Source: Acanthamoeba castellanii str. Neff
Lineage: Eukaryota; Discosea; Longamoebia; Acanthamoebidae
Length of the DNA stretch: 64,000 bases
Direction of reading: 5' to 3'
NCBI RefSeq assembly: GCF_000313135.1
Contig: NW_004457269.1
Location: 119,873-183,872 of the forward strand
A model generated the notes under the pieces. It was not told where the DNA came from, did not search any database, and was given only the letters and a program-made list of their open reading frames with translations. This document shows positions 33,501 through 45,931 of the stretch, piece by piece (the first letter of the stretch is position 1; every line of letters starts with the position of its first letter). A program made the translations under genes and the position numbers.

Positions 33501-36500
33501 ACACCAGCTGCGGAATGTTGAACGTGCGCACGGCCAGCAGCGGCTTCCTGTGCGACGCCGGCAGCCCGATGGCGCTGCCGTTCCGGGCGTAGGCCGCGCT
33601 CGAAACGTAGGCCGGCCGCGGCGCGAGCGGAACGAAGAAGGAAGCCGGGCTGAAGCTCGAGTACGACAGATAGGGCGAGTGGAATGTCGGCGATGCGTTG
33701 GTGCCCGGCTGCGGCTGGTGCTGGTTCAGCTGCTGCTGGTGCTGCAGCGTCGGCAGGGAAGACAGGGAAAACGACAGCGGCGAGCGGATGGCGATGGAGG
33801 GCCGCCTGCGCGCGGGCTTGATCGACTCCTTGCTTCTCGACAGGGAGCTGTAGAAGGGCGGCTCGAGTGCCGAGTCGCCGTTCTCGTCGTCATCGTCAGA
33901 GTTGTTGGACGACGAGTGCATGTCGCTGCTGTCGTCGTAGCGGTACTCGTAGTCGGCCAGCATGTTGATCAGCGTCTTCTCGCGCTCGTCTGCGCGCAGC
34001 TCGAGCAGCACGCCCATGGCCATGGTCACCAGATTCTCCTCTTCCACCGATTCGTGGTACGTGGAGAAGGTCGTGCACACCCTCCGTCCCGCCTCTCTGC
34101 ATGCACGCATTCCAAGACATTTCAAACAGTCGTGAGCCCAGGGATGTGAAGGCGTGACGCCACATTCCACACAATCACACCACACGCGCGCGCACGCACG
34201 CACGCACATACACAAGGGTGACGAGATTGTGTACCGGAGTGAGGTGATGTATTTGTGTTGATCGTTGAGGTGGTACATACAAATGGCGCTGGCCTTCTTG
34301 GCGTTGATGCTTGCTCTGTTCACGCAACCGCAGTTTAGTTTTTCGTCGACGCACATCATCGACAAAAGAGACGTTTGTTTGGAAAGACGCTACGCACTTG
34401 GTGGGGTCGGGCTTCGCGGCTCCCTCCGAGCCGAGCCCTTGTCTGTCACCGTCGGTCAGCACCAGGATGGCGCGTCGGTCCATCAACTTCATCCAGAAGC
34501 AGTCCGAGCTCACCGGCTGCTGGGCTCGAGTGTCGGCCGGCGTGGCCGGCGCGGACTTCAGGAGGGACCGATCCTTGTGGACCGTTCGCGCGCACGCCGA
34601 ATTGACGTAGGTCTCGAGCTTGTCGCTCTGCGGGCCGTTCAAATCCACCACCTTGCTGGAATGAGTCGACGACTGCATCACCCCGAACTCGGGCAAGACC
34701 TCGCGCCAAATGTTGTAGTTGCCTCGGAGCGTGGAGAGGCTCTGTTGCTCGTCTTGCGTGTTTTGCTGTTGTGCGACCACCGGTTCAACGGAATGCGCAC
34801 GTTAGCATTAATGTAGCGACCGTGGCGATGACGTATGCCATGGGCAAGGCCACGTACTAGCACGATGGTGGATATCATGCCGCAGGCCACTTGCAGTATC
34901 TGCAGCCCGCGCAGGGGTTCGACTCGGCGTGGTATCTTCTGGTTGGCGACCTCGGTGTGTTCGGGGTTGGACTTGCCCTGCTCCCCGTCCAAGCCCAGCC
35001 GGCCACAGCCTGTGCCGCAGACGAACACCTCGCCCTTGTCTGAACGATGGTACACCATTAGCAACAACAATGTGACATTACAGCGGAAGTAGCAGTGGGA
35101 GGCAGTACCGCTGAGAGCGGCCATGTGCGCAAAGCCGCAGGCTATCTGCACGATGCGGGTACCACGGAGCGACGCGACTTGGTGCGGCTCCTTGTGGTCT
35201 TCCTCGTCGCCGTGCCCGAGTCGCCCGCCGGCACCCTCGCCCCACGTATACAGATCGCCCGTGTCTGGCCATCGCTCTCAGGTCAGTTTTTGCTGCAGCT
35301 CGTGTGCGTGCGCGGTGGTGCGTGTGCACACGAACCCATGAGTACGGCGCAGTGCGCCCAGCCGCAGGCGATCTGCTGGACACCGCGCCCGGCCAGAGCG
35401 CCGATGGACTGCGGGGTCCATTCGATGGTACGCCCAAAGTCGCCGCCTTGGCCCAGCACGCCGTGGCCGCCATCGCCCCAGATGTACGTCAGCTTGTCCG
35501 CTGCAGCCAAGGGGTGGAGCGAGTTTGAGTCAGCAAAGATGAGCGTGTAGCGGGAGATTGCTATTGCTCAGAGATGAAAGAAAAGTGTAGTAGGGAAGGA
35601 TACCAGTGGTGCAAAGGGTGTGGTAGGCGCCGCACGCGACGTGGGTGACCTTCTTGCGAAGAACCCGGGAGAGGTATTCGATGAGCTTGGGGGTGGTCTG
35701 AATCTGCGGATCTCCCTCCTGCAGCTCACCGTGGCCAAGAACGCCGAAGTTGGCGTCGCCCCACGAGTACAGCTCGCCCGTCTCTGCAGAGGCTCAGCGG
35801 CTTAATCTTCATCCTTCAATCAACATATTTATTTACTTTCCTTTTTTCTTATTTTTATTTTGTTATTGTTATTTTATTGCCTCTTAGCGCAAGAAGGTGG
35901 GTACCTGAGAAGGCGGCGGTGTGGCGCTCGCCCAGGGCCACGCCGACGATGTTGGTGTTGAGTAGCTCCCCGACGAGGCGCGGCGCGTTCTGATCGGTCT
36001 CGTCGCCGTGTCCCAGGCGTCCGTAGCGACCCATGCCCCACGTGAACAGCAACCCCTTGGCTGGGGCAGGCAACAACTTGTGTGAGGATGGGGGGATTGG
36101 CAAAAGAAAAAGAAGAAGATGGTGATGAATAGGAGACGCGCACCAGAGATGGCCGCGGTGTGGCTCCACCCGCACGCCACTCGAGAGATCTTGATTCGGC
36201 GGAGGGACGCCACTTGCATGGGGATCGTGAGCAAGCGGCTGCTCTTGTGGCCCAGCTTGCCAAATGATCCATCGCCCCACGTAAACAGCTCCCCCGCTCC
36301 TACAACACAAAGTCGGAGAGAGATTGAGTCGAAACGTGTTGGGGGGGGGGCGAGATGGTCAGTGGATCGTCACCAGTCAGGAGAGAGAGGTGGTTGTAGC
36401 CGCTGTGGAGTTGACACTTGCTCAGGTCGATCGGATCCCCTTCCTCATCGTCTGTTCGCGGGATCCCTTCGCTCCTCTTTTCCGGGTCGCATCCGCCAAG

Positions 36501-36529
36501 GTGTCCTTACCAATGGAGATCAGTTCCAT
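26299..36529 (-). CDS. RCC1-repeat, tandem double RasGEF protein
   Basis: Read leftwards from 36529: six RCC1-type repeats (36305-34857; for example [61 protein letters not shown]); a linker of unknown fold with Ser/Pro-rich sequence (34780-33370); a segment possibly PH-like ([17 protein letters not shown], 33320-32900); RasGEF_N ([34 protein letters not shown]; about 32270-31630); a complete RasGEF catalytic domain ([57 protein letters not shown]; about 31290-30060); a linker; a second RasGEF_N ([20 protein letters not shown]; about 29160-28505) and a second RasGEF (about 28255-26455). Splice phases at the linker joins I checked, including RCC1 to linker and linker to RasGEF_N2, stay open, so I propose one gene. 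RasGEFs load Ras with GTP at membranes. The 5' start may alternatively be the in-frame ATG near 36709; the last exon is uncertain. Confidence 0.7.
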
Positions 36530-36916
36530 GAGAGATAAGAGAGCAAGACAGCAGAGACGGACGATCTCCTGATTATCTTCTTCCCCTCTTGCTCCTCCTG
36601 CCTCTTCTGTTCTGTCACTCCTTCTTCTGTGTTGAGCTTGCCGGACGCCTGTTGACCAGTAGCCCTTTTTTCTTTTTTCTGCCCAACAGCGGTTGCCTCT
36701 CAGCGCCATAGAGGCCTGGCGACTCGGGAAAGGAAAGCGGAGAGACCAAGTGTGGTCACGACCGGCTAATAACTAACTTCTGCACATGAAGAAGAAAGAA
36801 GAAAGAAGATGGTGCTCTGGTCTCTGTCTACTATCCTTCACACACTCTCCTCTCCTCGAACACTCCGCTGCTGTGGTTGCTGCCTGCAGCTGCACCCGCT
36901 CCGCATCAGAAGTTCT
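36530..36916. other. Intergenic or 5' region between RCC1-RasGEF and ARF genes
   Basis: It contains an in-frame upstream extension of the RCC1-RasGEF reading frame (to an ATG near 36709, beginning MALRGNRCW) that could be true N-terminus or 5' UTR; it is basic and low in recognisable content. The rest is ARF 3' flank. Nothing else is recognised. Confidence 0.4.
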
Positions 36917-38064
<1,148 letters not shown>

Positions 38065-40493
38065 TCAGGGAACGACCTGTACGGCGGCCGTCTTACACCC
38101 CGCACGGATCTGCTCGGCCGTGTCTCGGCCCCACAGCGTAAGCTGGCTCTCGTAACCGCCCACATCTTCATTGTACATCGCATGGTGAGTTGGTACGTGC
38201 GTGTGCGGTGCGTGCGGTGGTGCGCATGTCATAGGCGAAGGGAACGCACCATACTCACGCGGGGTGGCGAAGTAGCCCATGTGGTTGTTGGAGTAGCCAG
38301 CGAGGATGGTGTGGTCGAATCCCAGGGCGGCCATGTCGCCGTACACCTGCTGGCCTAGCTCGTACAGAGGCTCGCCCGGCAGGGTGACCAGCAGAATGTG
38401 GCGTCCGCCGATGTCGAATCGGATGGCCGTGAAGCGCGGCTCGTTCTCGATCCACGCCGAGTCTGATAATCGCACGATGAGCGATCGAGCCGAGCGATCG
38501 ATGTGTGCGCAGAGGCCGAACATACCCAGGTGCGCGTTGAGATCGCACTGCAGCACCTTGCAGATGGTGCAGATGTCCAAGGGGCCGCCTGCAATCAAGG
38601 TTGTTTGCTTAGCAATTGTAGCAAGCAGTCGGTCTACGACGAGCTACACACCAGAGGAGCAGTCGCCGAAGCGCTCGAGGGTGGCGTTGAGGTTGGTGAA
38701 GCCGAACGGGACGATCACCGAAGCCGTCGTGAGCGAAAGCTGCGAGACGGCGGCGGCGGCGGCGACGATCATGTCAAACTTATTTCACCCTTGGGGAATA
38801 AGGAAGGTGAGCCACGTACCACTCCCGTGGTGGGCGTGCTCGATCGCAGCTTGGCGACGGTGCTGGCAATGATTTGGGCGCCGTAGAAGTTGGGCTGCTG
38901 GGAGCAGGCCTGGGCAGCTGATGGTGTTCACACACGCATACGCACGACACACACGACGTACAGCGGTCAGGAGAGGGAACCAGCCAACCATGTCAAAGCG
39001 GGAGAGTAAGGCGCACTGGGGTCGATGTCACCGGCGTCAGCGTTCACGAACAGGGCGACACCCCCGACGGACTTCTCAATGAACTCGCAGGCCTTGCCCA
39101 TAATGTCGCCCGAGACTGTGTTTCATATAGAAACGCGATTATTGTGAGTTGCACGCCAAAACGTGTGCGCTGATGGAGACAGGCGTCTAGGCTGAGGGAT
39201 GCGTACAATACATGTTGCTCGAACCATAGCAGGTACCGTGCGTGGCAAAGTTCCACACTGCGACGAGAGACGACCGGGAATCATTAGTTGGAAGATCACC
39301 GCGTTGCGTGCAAGGCGCGCGTACGGGTGGCAATGGGGTTTCCCTGGAGGTCGTTGACACTGATGATAGACAGGTTGGGATCAATTGTGGTGGCGTTTAC
39401 ATAGGGGCTGCGGCCAGCGCGACGGTTACGAGTAACACCTGCACGCACACAAGTTTAGTGGTAACGCACTAATTCATGGCAGATAAATGAGCTCGAACCG
39501 GTGAGGTTGGTGTGCGAGAGGCCGATAGTGGCAGGCTGGAGGCTGGCCTGCGCAGAGACGAGGGCATCGGCGATGGAGTTGGACAGCTTCCACTGCAGCG
39601 AGGGTACCATCAGGTCCGTGGCCGGTGCCACCGCTGGTGGAGGGAGGAGAGAAAGAGCGAAAGCGAAAGTAAAGGCGAAGGCGAAGGCGAAGGCGACGAG
39701 TCAGCCTTCATTCTTTTCCTCATGAGACATCTTCTCTCGGCGGGGTGGTCGTACCCCACAGGAACTCGGGCGAGACGGCACCGGGACCCGAGTGGGTGTG
39801 CGAGGCCGACATGATCACATTGGCGCGCGGTACGGTGAAGCCCCTCGACACGGCAATGGCGTACGCGATGTCCATCACACTATTGTGCGCGTTGAACCGC
39901 CCACGACAATCAATAGCGCGTCAGTGATAAATCGCGGTTCACGGGAGTTGTCGTTATGGCGCGACGTGCCTGCCGGAGGCACCGATCATGTCCAGAGTGA
40001 GGAAGGCCACGGGCGTGCGGCCGTCGTCGATCACGAGGGCCTTCACCCACGTCGGGTCGATAATGCCCTGCGAGGGGTTCATCCAGTTGCAATACTTCTC
40101 CCTGTCGAGCACGCCACCGACACCAAGGTCCACGTATATTAAAATCAAAATTTAATTACAAATCAAATAATAAATAAAAATTATAAAAAGAAGAGTGAAG
40201 GAAAGCGAAGGGGGGGAGGAACCCAGTGTTGAAGAGGGGCCACCAGGAGAAGCGACGCTCGCCGTGGTTGAAGCCGGCCAACGGAACACCCACCCCGCCC
40301 TTGTCCGGCAAGGTACCTGCAGGCACACGTGAGCTAAAGAGTAGAAGGGAAGGGGAGGGAGCAAGGGGGAAAGGGTAGGGTGGTCGAACGAACCGTCAAT
40401 TTTGGCGACGCCGGCACGGAGGACGGCGGAGGAGAGGGCCACCAGCGAGAGGAGGCACACCACAGCGAGCAGGACCGGCTTCATCTTCATCAT
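38065..40493 (-). CDS. Secreted neutral/alkaline ceramidase-family protein
   Basis: The family hydrolyses the amide bond of ceramide at neutral or alkaline pH. The start MMKMKPVLLAVVCLLSLVAL is a clear signal peptide. Family blocks in order: RAGVAKIDG, GGVGVPLAGFNHG, SASHTHSGPG (zinc His), NFATHGTC (zinc His), ALFVNADAGDIDP, LPGEPLYELGQQ (zinc Glu), ILAGYSNNHMGYFATPREY (Tyr) and GGYESQLTLWG close to the C-terminus. The zinc-site residues are thus present, but the canonical GDVSPN nucleophile motif reads GDIDPS at about 39015-39032, with Asp where the catalytic Ser should be. It may therefore be an amidase with a different mechanism, a related hydrolase or an inactive homologue. The C-terminal immunoglobulin-like domain of animal ceramidases seems absent, since the stop at 38065 closely follows GGYESQLTLWG. 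Confidence 0.82.
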
Positions 40494-40737
40494 CTTGACC
40501 TTAAACTCAACTGAAAGTGCTCGGGCGCGATCCGATGTCTGGGGATTGGCTGACAATTTGAAATAACCAATTTCGACAGTTTCGATTTGGGGTCGGCCAA
40601 TCTCCTCACTCGGAAAACGTACACGAAAAGAGCCACCGGTGGTTGGCATGCGTTGCATTGTAAACCGTTAGGTGGCACATACAGAATGTGGCACGTGTCC
40701 GATCAGACAGAAGACCAGGTGAGCAAACAATCCTCTC

Positions 40738-41604
40738 TCAGTCGCTGTCCGAATCGCCAAGGTCCCAGGCGTCTTCGTTGTCTGTTTGTTTGGTGATTGA
40801 TGATTGTCGGCCGCGCGGTGTGGGTTGGGCGTGAGGGGAATGACTTGGTGGAGGAGTAAAGGGCGGTGGGTACGACTGAGCGTACCTCCTTCGGGCTTGG
40901 GGAGCAGGTCCTTGATGTCGCGGTCGCGCGCGAGATCGCGTGGGAGTCGGCCGTCCTTGTCCTTCACGTCGGTACGCGCCGACCTAATGTTACGGTAATC
41001 AGAAGGTTGTTGGTGGGCCATCACGTTGTGTTTCAGTTGAACACGTGTATAAGAATTGTGGAGTGCAAGTGAGAAATGAGAGCGTACGCGCCGAGAAGGA
41101 GCTTGATGACTTCGGCCTGGTTACGCCACACGGCCTGATGCAAAGCGGTCTTGCCCTGTGTACGTTCAGCCGCACACACAACAATGCTCCGCGTCAGGGT
41201 CAAGTACGTGACGAACGCCACGTGAAGAGAGAACATGTTGGTGGCGATAAAGATAATGGACCTGGTCGTTCTGGGCGTTGAGATCGACGCCGTCGGCCTT
41301 GACGAGCTGCTTCACCACCGCCACGTGACCAGCACCGGAGGCCAGGTCTGAGCCAAAGGGAAAATGAATAAGAAAAAAAGTAAATAAGAATTATTAATCC
41401 ACTAAAGAATGGGCAAGGGGAGAGTACGAAGGGGAGTGTTGCCCTGGTCGTCCCGTTCGACGATTGATTTTTTGTTGATCAGCTGTCCGACCTGGTCACC
41501 GGGGGGGGGATTAAACCTCATTTATGGATTGGATGTTGATAATCGAAGGTTGTTAAAGGTACCTGAGCATCGTAGCCTCGGGAAGCCGCATAAAGCAGCG
41601 TCAT
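40738..41604 (-). CDS. Small ankyrin-repeat protein
   Basis: About 135 residues: MTLLYAASRGYDAQ opens directly in an ankyrin helix, followed by repeats GNTPLHLASGAGHVAVVKQL, GKTALHQAVWRNQAEVIKLL and a degenerate last repeat DGRLPRDLARDRDIKDLL, then an acidic tail NEDAWDLGDSDSD. Four to five introns separate the repeats, all phase-compatible. Stacked ankyrin repeats with an acidic tail resemble small adaptor or assembly-chaperone proteins of the proteasome-regulator (gankyrin-like) type, but this is only size and fold similarity. The ATG at 41602-41604 is the first in frame. Confidence 0.75.
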
Positions 41605-41892
41605 CTGAGAACCCGCCTCCTTTTGCATCCTGCGCTTCTAATTGTTCGATCTTTTTGTTCGGTTTGGTCGTCCAAGGACAGAAAATAGGCCAAACAGTTT
41701 CTCAATTTCTTTTGCTTCTCGCCTCGAGGTCCTCTCCACGGGGCTAGGCGCCAGGCCATGACTCTTGCTTTCAGACCACTAGGGCCAAAGAACGAAAAGC
41801 GACAAACGAAAGCGAAGGCAAGAATGAAGGGCGAATGTTCGAGGAAGAGAGTGTAAGTACAAGATAAAGAGAGGCGCGGAGCCAAACCTCCT

Positions 41893-44800
41893 TCACTCCT
41901 CTGCCCCTTCGAGAGCAAAGACCTCAGTCACCAGGTACTCGGCCTTCGCCTTGCCTGTGTCCTTGCTCGCTGCTGCTGTTCCCTCCTTCTCTCCGGTAAC
42001 GCTCTTGCTGGCTTCACCTGAGGGCGTGGCCAAGACAAGTGTTAGTACTACACTTTGGCAGTGACAGGAACCAAAAGAGCCAGAGCTAGAGCGAGAGTGG
42101 AGTCCGTACTGCTGTTGTTGCTTGTGTTGCCGACTTGACGCATGAGCTTGGAGTGTTGATTGCTCGGGCGCCGCTTTTTGCCCGTGGGGCTGGAGGTTGA
42201 GGTCTGCGCATGGCTGACCACGCTGGACGACGTGCTGCTGTGTTCGATCTGCAGGTGCGTAGCGGAACAGACATGGCGCTTATTAGTTGCTGGCGGCATC
42301 AAGTGGTGTGGTTCAAGTGGTGGTTGATGTAGAGGGGTTGTAAGCGCTTACCTCGCCATCTTCGTACTCGTCGTCCATCCAGTCTTCGCCGGCGTACTTG
42401 GCCAAGTCGGCGTAGTACTGCTCCAGCATGGAACAGATCTCCTCCATTTTCATTCTGATTGATTGTAGGAAATGGACCAGGTCCGCCCGTTGTTAGACCG
42501 GTGATGAACAAATACAGAAGAGCACACGCGCGTACCTCTTTTGAGGATTCTGCTTCCAACAGCTCTTCATGATTCGTCGAAAGACGGGATCGCACACGGG
42601 CGGTATTCGCAACCGGGTATTTCTGTGCGAACGCGGCGTTGGTTGATGTTAGGTGCTGCCGTGATGCACAAACACAACGAGGGCCAGCTGTGAGGCAGTA
42701 CTTGACGCCCACGGCGATGGCGATTTGGGTGGGGTCGACGTTGTTCCACGGCGATTTCCTCGTGACCATCTCCCACAGCAGCACTCCTGCTCGGCAGCGA
42801 CAACACGGTCAGAGCTGGGCACTTGGGAGAACAGCATCACGTGGGGGGGGGGCATGAGAACCGTAGGAAAAGCAATCCGATGCCTCCGAGTACTCGCCGC
42901 GCAGCAGTGCCTCGGGTGCCATCCACTGTGGAACATGGCAAACAATCGCCCAAACGTCAGCGTCGCAAGATGCAAGCATCAAGAAGAGGTAACGCGCCCA
43001 CCTTGATGGCACCGTAGTTCGAGGTGGTGCGATCGACCTCGTCCTTTTTCGCCCTGGCCAGCCCAAAGTCGCTAATGTGAACCGCTGATAGAAGTGGAAG
43101 TGCACTAGGTGAGTATTGATGAACGAAGAAGAGCCAAAAAGAGCGAAGAAGAGCGAAGAAGAGCGAATGGCACGTACAATAATTGTCGCCGACAAGTACG
43201 TTCCTCGTGGCAATGTCACGGTGGATCACCTTCTCCTTGTGGAGGTGGAGAATGCCCAGCGCGATGTCGCGGGCCATGCGAACCAGTATGTGGAAGGGCA
43301 GCTCGAGGCGTTTGGCGACCAGCACATCGTAGAGCGATCCGTGCGGGTAGAACTCAAGCACCAGCGCGAATGGGCACTTCTCCATTCCTGCGCACAATTC
43401 CAATAGCATAACCATCACACCCACCATGCATCAAGCAAAGAAAGAAGAGGGCACCTTGAATCGCCACATCGCCCTTGGTGACTGCACCAACGAAGCTCAC
43501 GACGCAGGGGTGGTTGGACAGTTTCTCCAACATTTCGGCCTCGCGACGAAGTGTGTGTAGAGTCGAGTTGTCGACCTGGTCGAGCTCCACCTGCTCGAAT
43601 ATCTTCACCGCCACCGGAGCCCCGCGCCACATGCCCCGATAGACTGTGTGCGGTGGTGTGCCCCAAGCCCACGAATTAGCGAATGCCCATCAGGTGCGTC
43701 GTCATGAGCGTTCGAATCGCACCTTTGCCAAAGCCACCCTCGCCCAGGAGAGTTCCGAGCTGCAGGTCTTGAGGGTCGATCTCGCGGTAGCTGTACTTGA
43801 CCTTGCCCACCTGCAATCATCGTATCATGAGCGTCAGTCAGGCTTCGGAGCATAAAGCGCCCAACAGCAGCTCTGGTTTTTTTAACTCCGATTGATGTAT
43901 CGCACCTCCATGGACTCGAGCTCTCGGTCGTCGTGTTCGTCGTGCCACTTTCTCCGCTTGTCCTTCCAGGCCACCGCGAAGAAGAGGGCGGCCACGAGGC
44001 ACAGCAGCAGGAGGAGGCCGACGAAGATGCTGGGCAGCACGGTGGCCAGGACCACCACCAGGGAGTCGACGCCCGACGACGGCGCAACGGCGGCGGGCGA
44101 GGGTGAGGGCAGCGCGAGCATCGGGCATGCGTGAAACTCGAAGTAGATTACCCCGACGTCGGAGGTATACAGTGCTGCATTTTAAACTACAATCAGCTCA
44201 CTCAAAGGTTGTGAGGTGTGTGGTGTGTGTGTGTGTGTGTGCCGTGTGTGTGGTGTGTGTGGTGTGTGTGGTGTGTGTGGTGTGTATCGTGATGGACTGT
44301 ACTAGTGAAGGTGCCGTCCTGTGTCATGGTCCCAACCTGCACACAAGGCACCCTAAAGGTAAACAAAGGCGAATATAAGAGTGAATGGTGCATTGTACGT
44401 ACACTACTCAGGATGGCGAGGTAGAGGAGGCCGTCCGCACTCAACTTGACATCATAGATGAGAGTGTCGAGCGCCTACACTGGACTGTCAGCTTATGCAC
44501 CATCACGAGGGTCTGGGGGAGCAACGCACCGTGCCAAAGTCGCCCTGCAAGGCCAGGGCCGAGGAGTTGAATTGGAGCACCCTGCCGCCTCTCCCCTGAG
44601 AGAGATAGAGCGATCCACCGCTGTCCACGTCCATTCCGCCCCATCTGCCACGCACGTTCGTGAGTCGTGCGTGAGCGGTGGTGCGTGTGCGTGTGCGAAA
44701 TACCTCAGTGGGCCGAAGGCGGACGTGTCAGAGTAGACCAGGCTCACGTTGTCGTAGCCAGCGTTGTCAACGCTCAGCAGGTACAGCTCGTTGGCCTGCG

Positions 44801-45689
44801 TCGACACCAACACGCCCGGACCCACTCCGCTCGCGTTCTGTGCGCGCGCATACCATGAGGAGGAAACCAGTGTGAGCTGCGGCACTTACGCTTCTACTCT
44901 GCTGAGCCTAGCTGGGCTGGGCTGGGCTGGCCACTGTACCGTGTATTGGAGGCCCCAGGCCGCGCCCTTGATCGCGCTGCCCTGGAGGTCGACTGCAGGG
45001 CGCCAGTAGAGGGCCACTCCGCCGCCGGTGGGCTGCCACTGGGTCGCGTTGAAGTCCGACGAGTTGGTGAGGCCCGGCGTGGGCACCTTGAGCACGTAGG
45101 GATAGTCATCCGTCGCCACGTACATCATGCCATCGTGAATCAGGATTTGCTCCTGCCCATTGGTGAGTGTGTTAAAAACAGATCAGTTGCAAAGCCGCAG
45201 CAGAAACAGCACGTGCGTTACGCTTGTCGAGCGTGGTGAAGGTTGGTACGAGGTAGAACAGCTCGGAGAAGACGACGAAGGGACCGAGCAGGGTGAGGTT
45301 GTTGGCCAGGTCGTACATGTTGATGGTCGACTCGGACCCCGACGCCACGTAAAGCACGTCGCCGTCCATCGCCACGCCTGGCGCGCATGGACAACAGTGG
45401 CGTACTTTCAGCAATCAAGTTCCGTTGCACCCTTGCCTCGCGCGAATAAAACGAAAAGGGGAGAAAGAGAGTGAAGTGGCGCGAGGGGTGAGGTAGTCAT
45501 GCCAGTGGTCTCTGTGCCGGCGGGGAAGGAGATGAGGGGCTCGGTGGCGGGTGGTCGCAGCACGGCCATCTCTGTGCTGCCGCTGGTCACGTAGAGGCAC
45601 TCCTGCTGCACCGCCTGTCGGGCGAAGCAGAGTAGGAGGAGGGAGAGGACCACCATGGGCGCTGTGCCGTGGCCCACCACCATCTTCAT
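41893..45689 (-). CDS. Single-pass receptor kinase with propeller-like ectodomain
   Basis: Read leftwards: signal peptide (MKMVVGHGTAPMVVLSLLLL), an ectodomain with repeated short blades containing YVAS/YVAT, LYLLSVDNAG and GGMDVDSGGSLYLSQG that resembles an NHL or other beta-propeller, a TM helix (about 44080-43975; LVVVLATVLPSIFVGLLLLL), and a cytoplasmic kinase (about 43810-42440). Kinase motifs: GTLLGEGGFG, VAVKIF, the catalytic loop HRDIATRN, DFGLARA and WMAPEAL, then DCFSYGVLLWEMVTRKSPW. HRDxxxRN and YREIDP are of tyrosine-kinase-like (TKL/TK) type, and all catalytic residues are present. A Ser-rich tail with GKKRRPS and a Lys/Glu/Ala C-terminus follow. It probably senses an extracellular ligand; the ligand is unknown. 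The ATG at 45689 is chosen because it opens the signal peptide. Confidence 0.85.
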
Positions 45690-45931
45690 CTCTTCCAGCC
45701 GTGTCACGGACTACTACTTCTTTTCTTGTGATGTGGCGTGTAAAGCGTTGAATGAACTAAAGCTGGGAAGCGGCGCCCACCCTTCTCGGAACCCAGTGAC
45801 ACGATCTTAGAGCCGACGCCGTGGATGCCGCAAACGCAGCGAGTGGGTCTCGTGGAAGCACGAAAAAGGGCAAAGAGGTGCCATCGCTTAATTCCTCCTG
45901 CCCCCCCCCCGGTGTTTTTATTTTATTTAAT

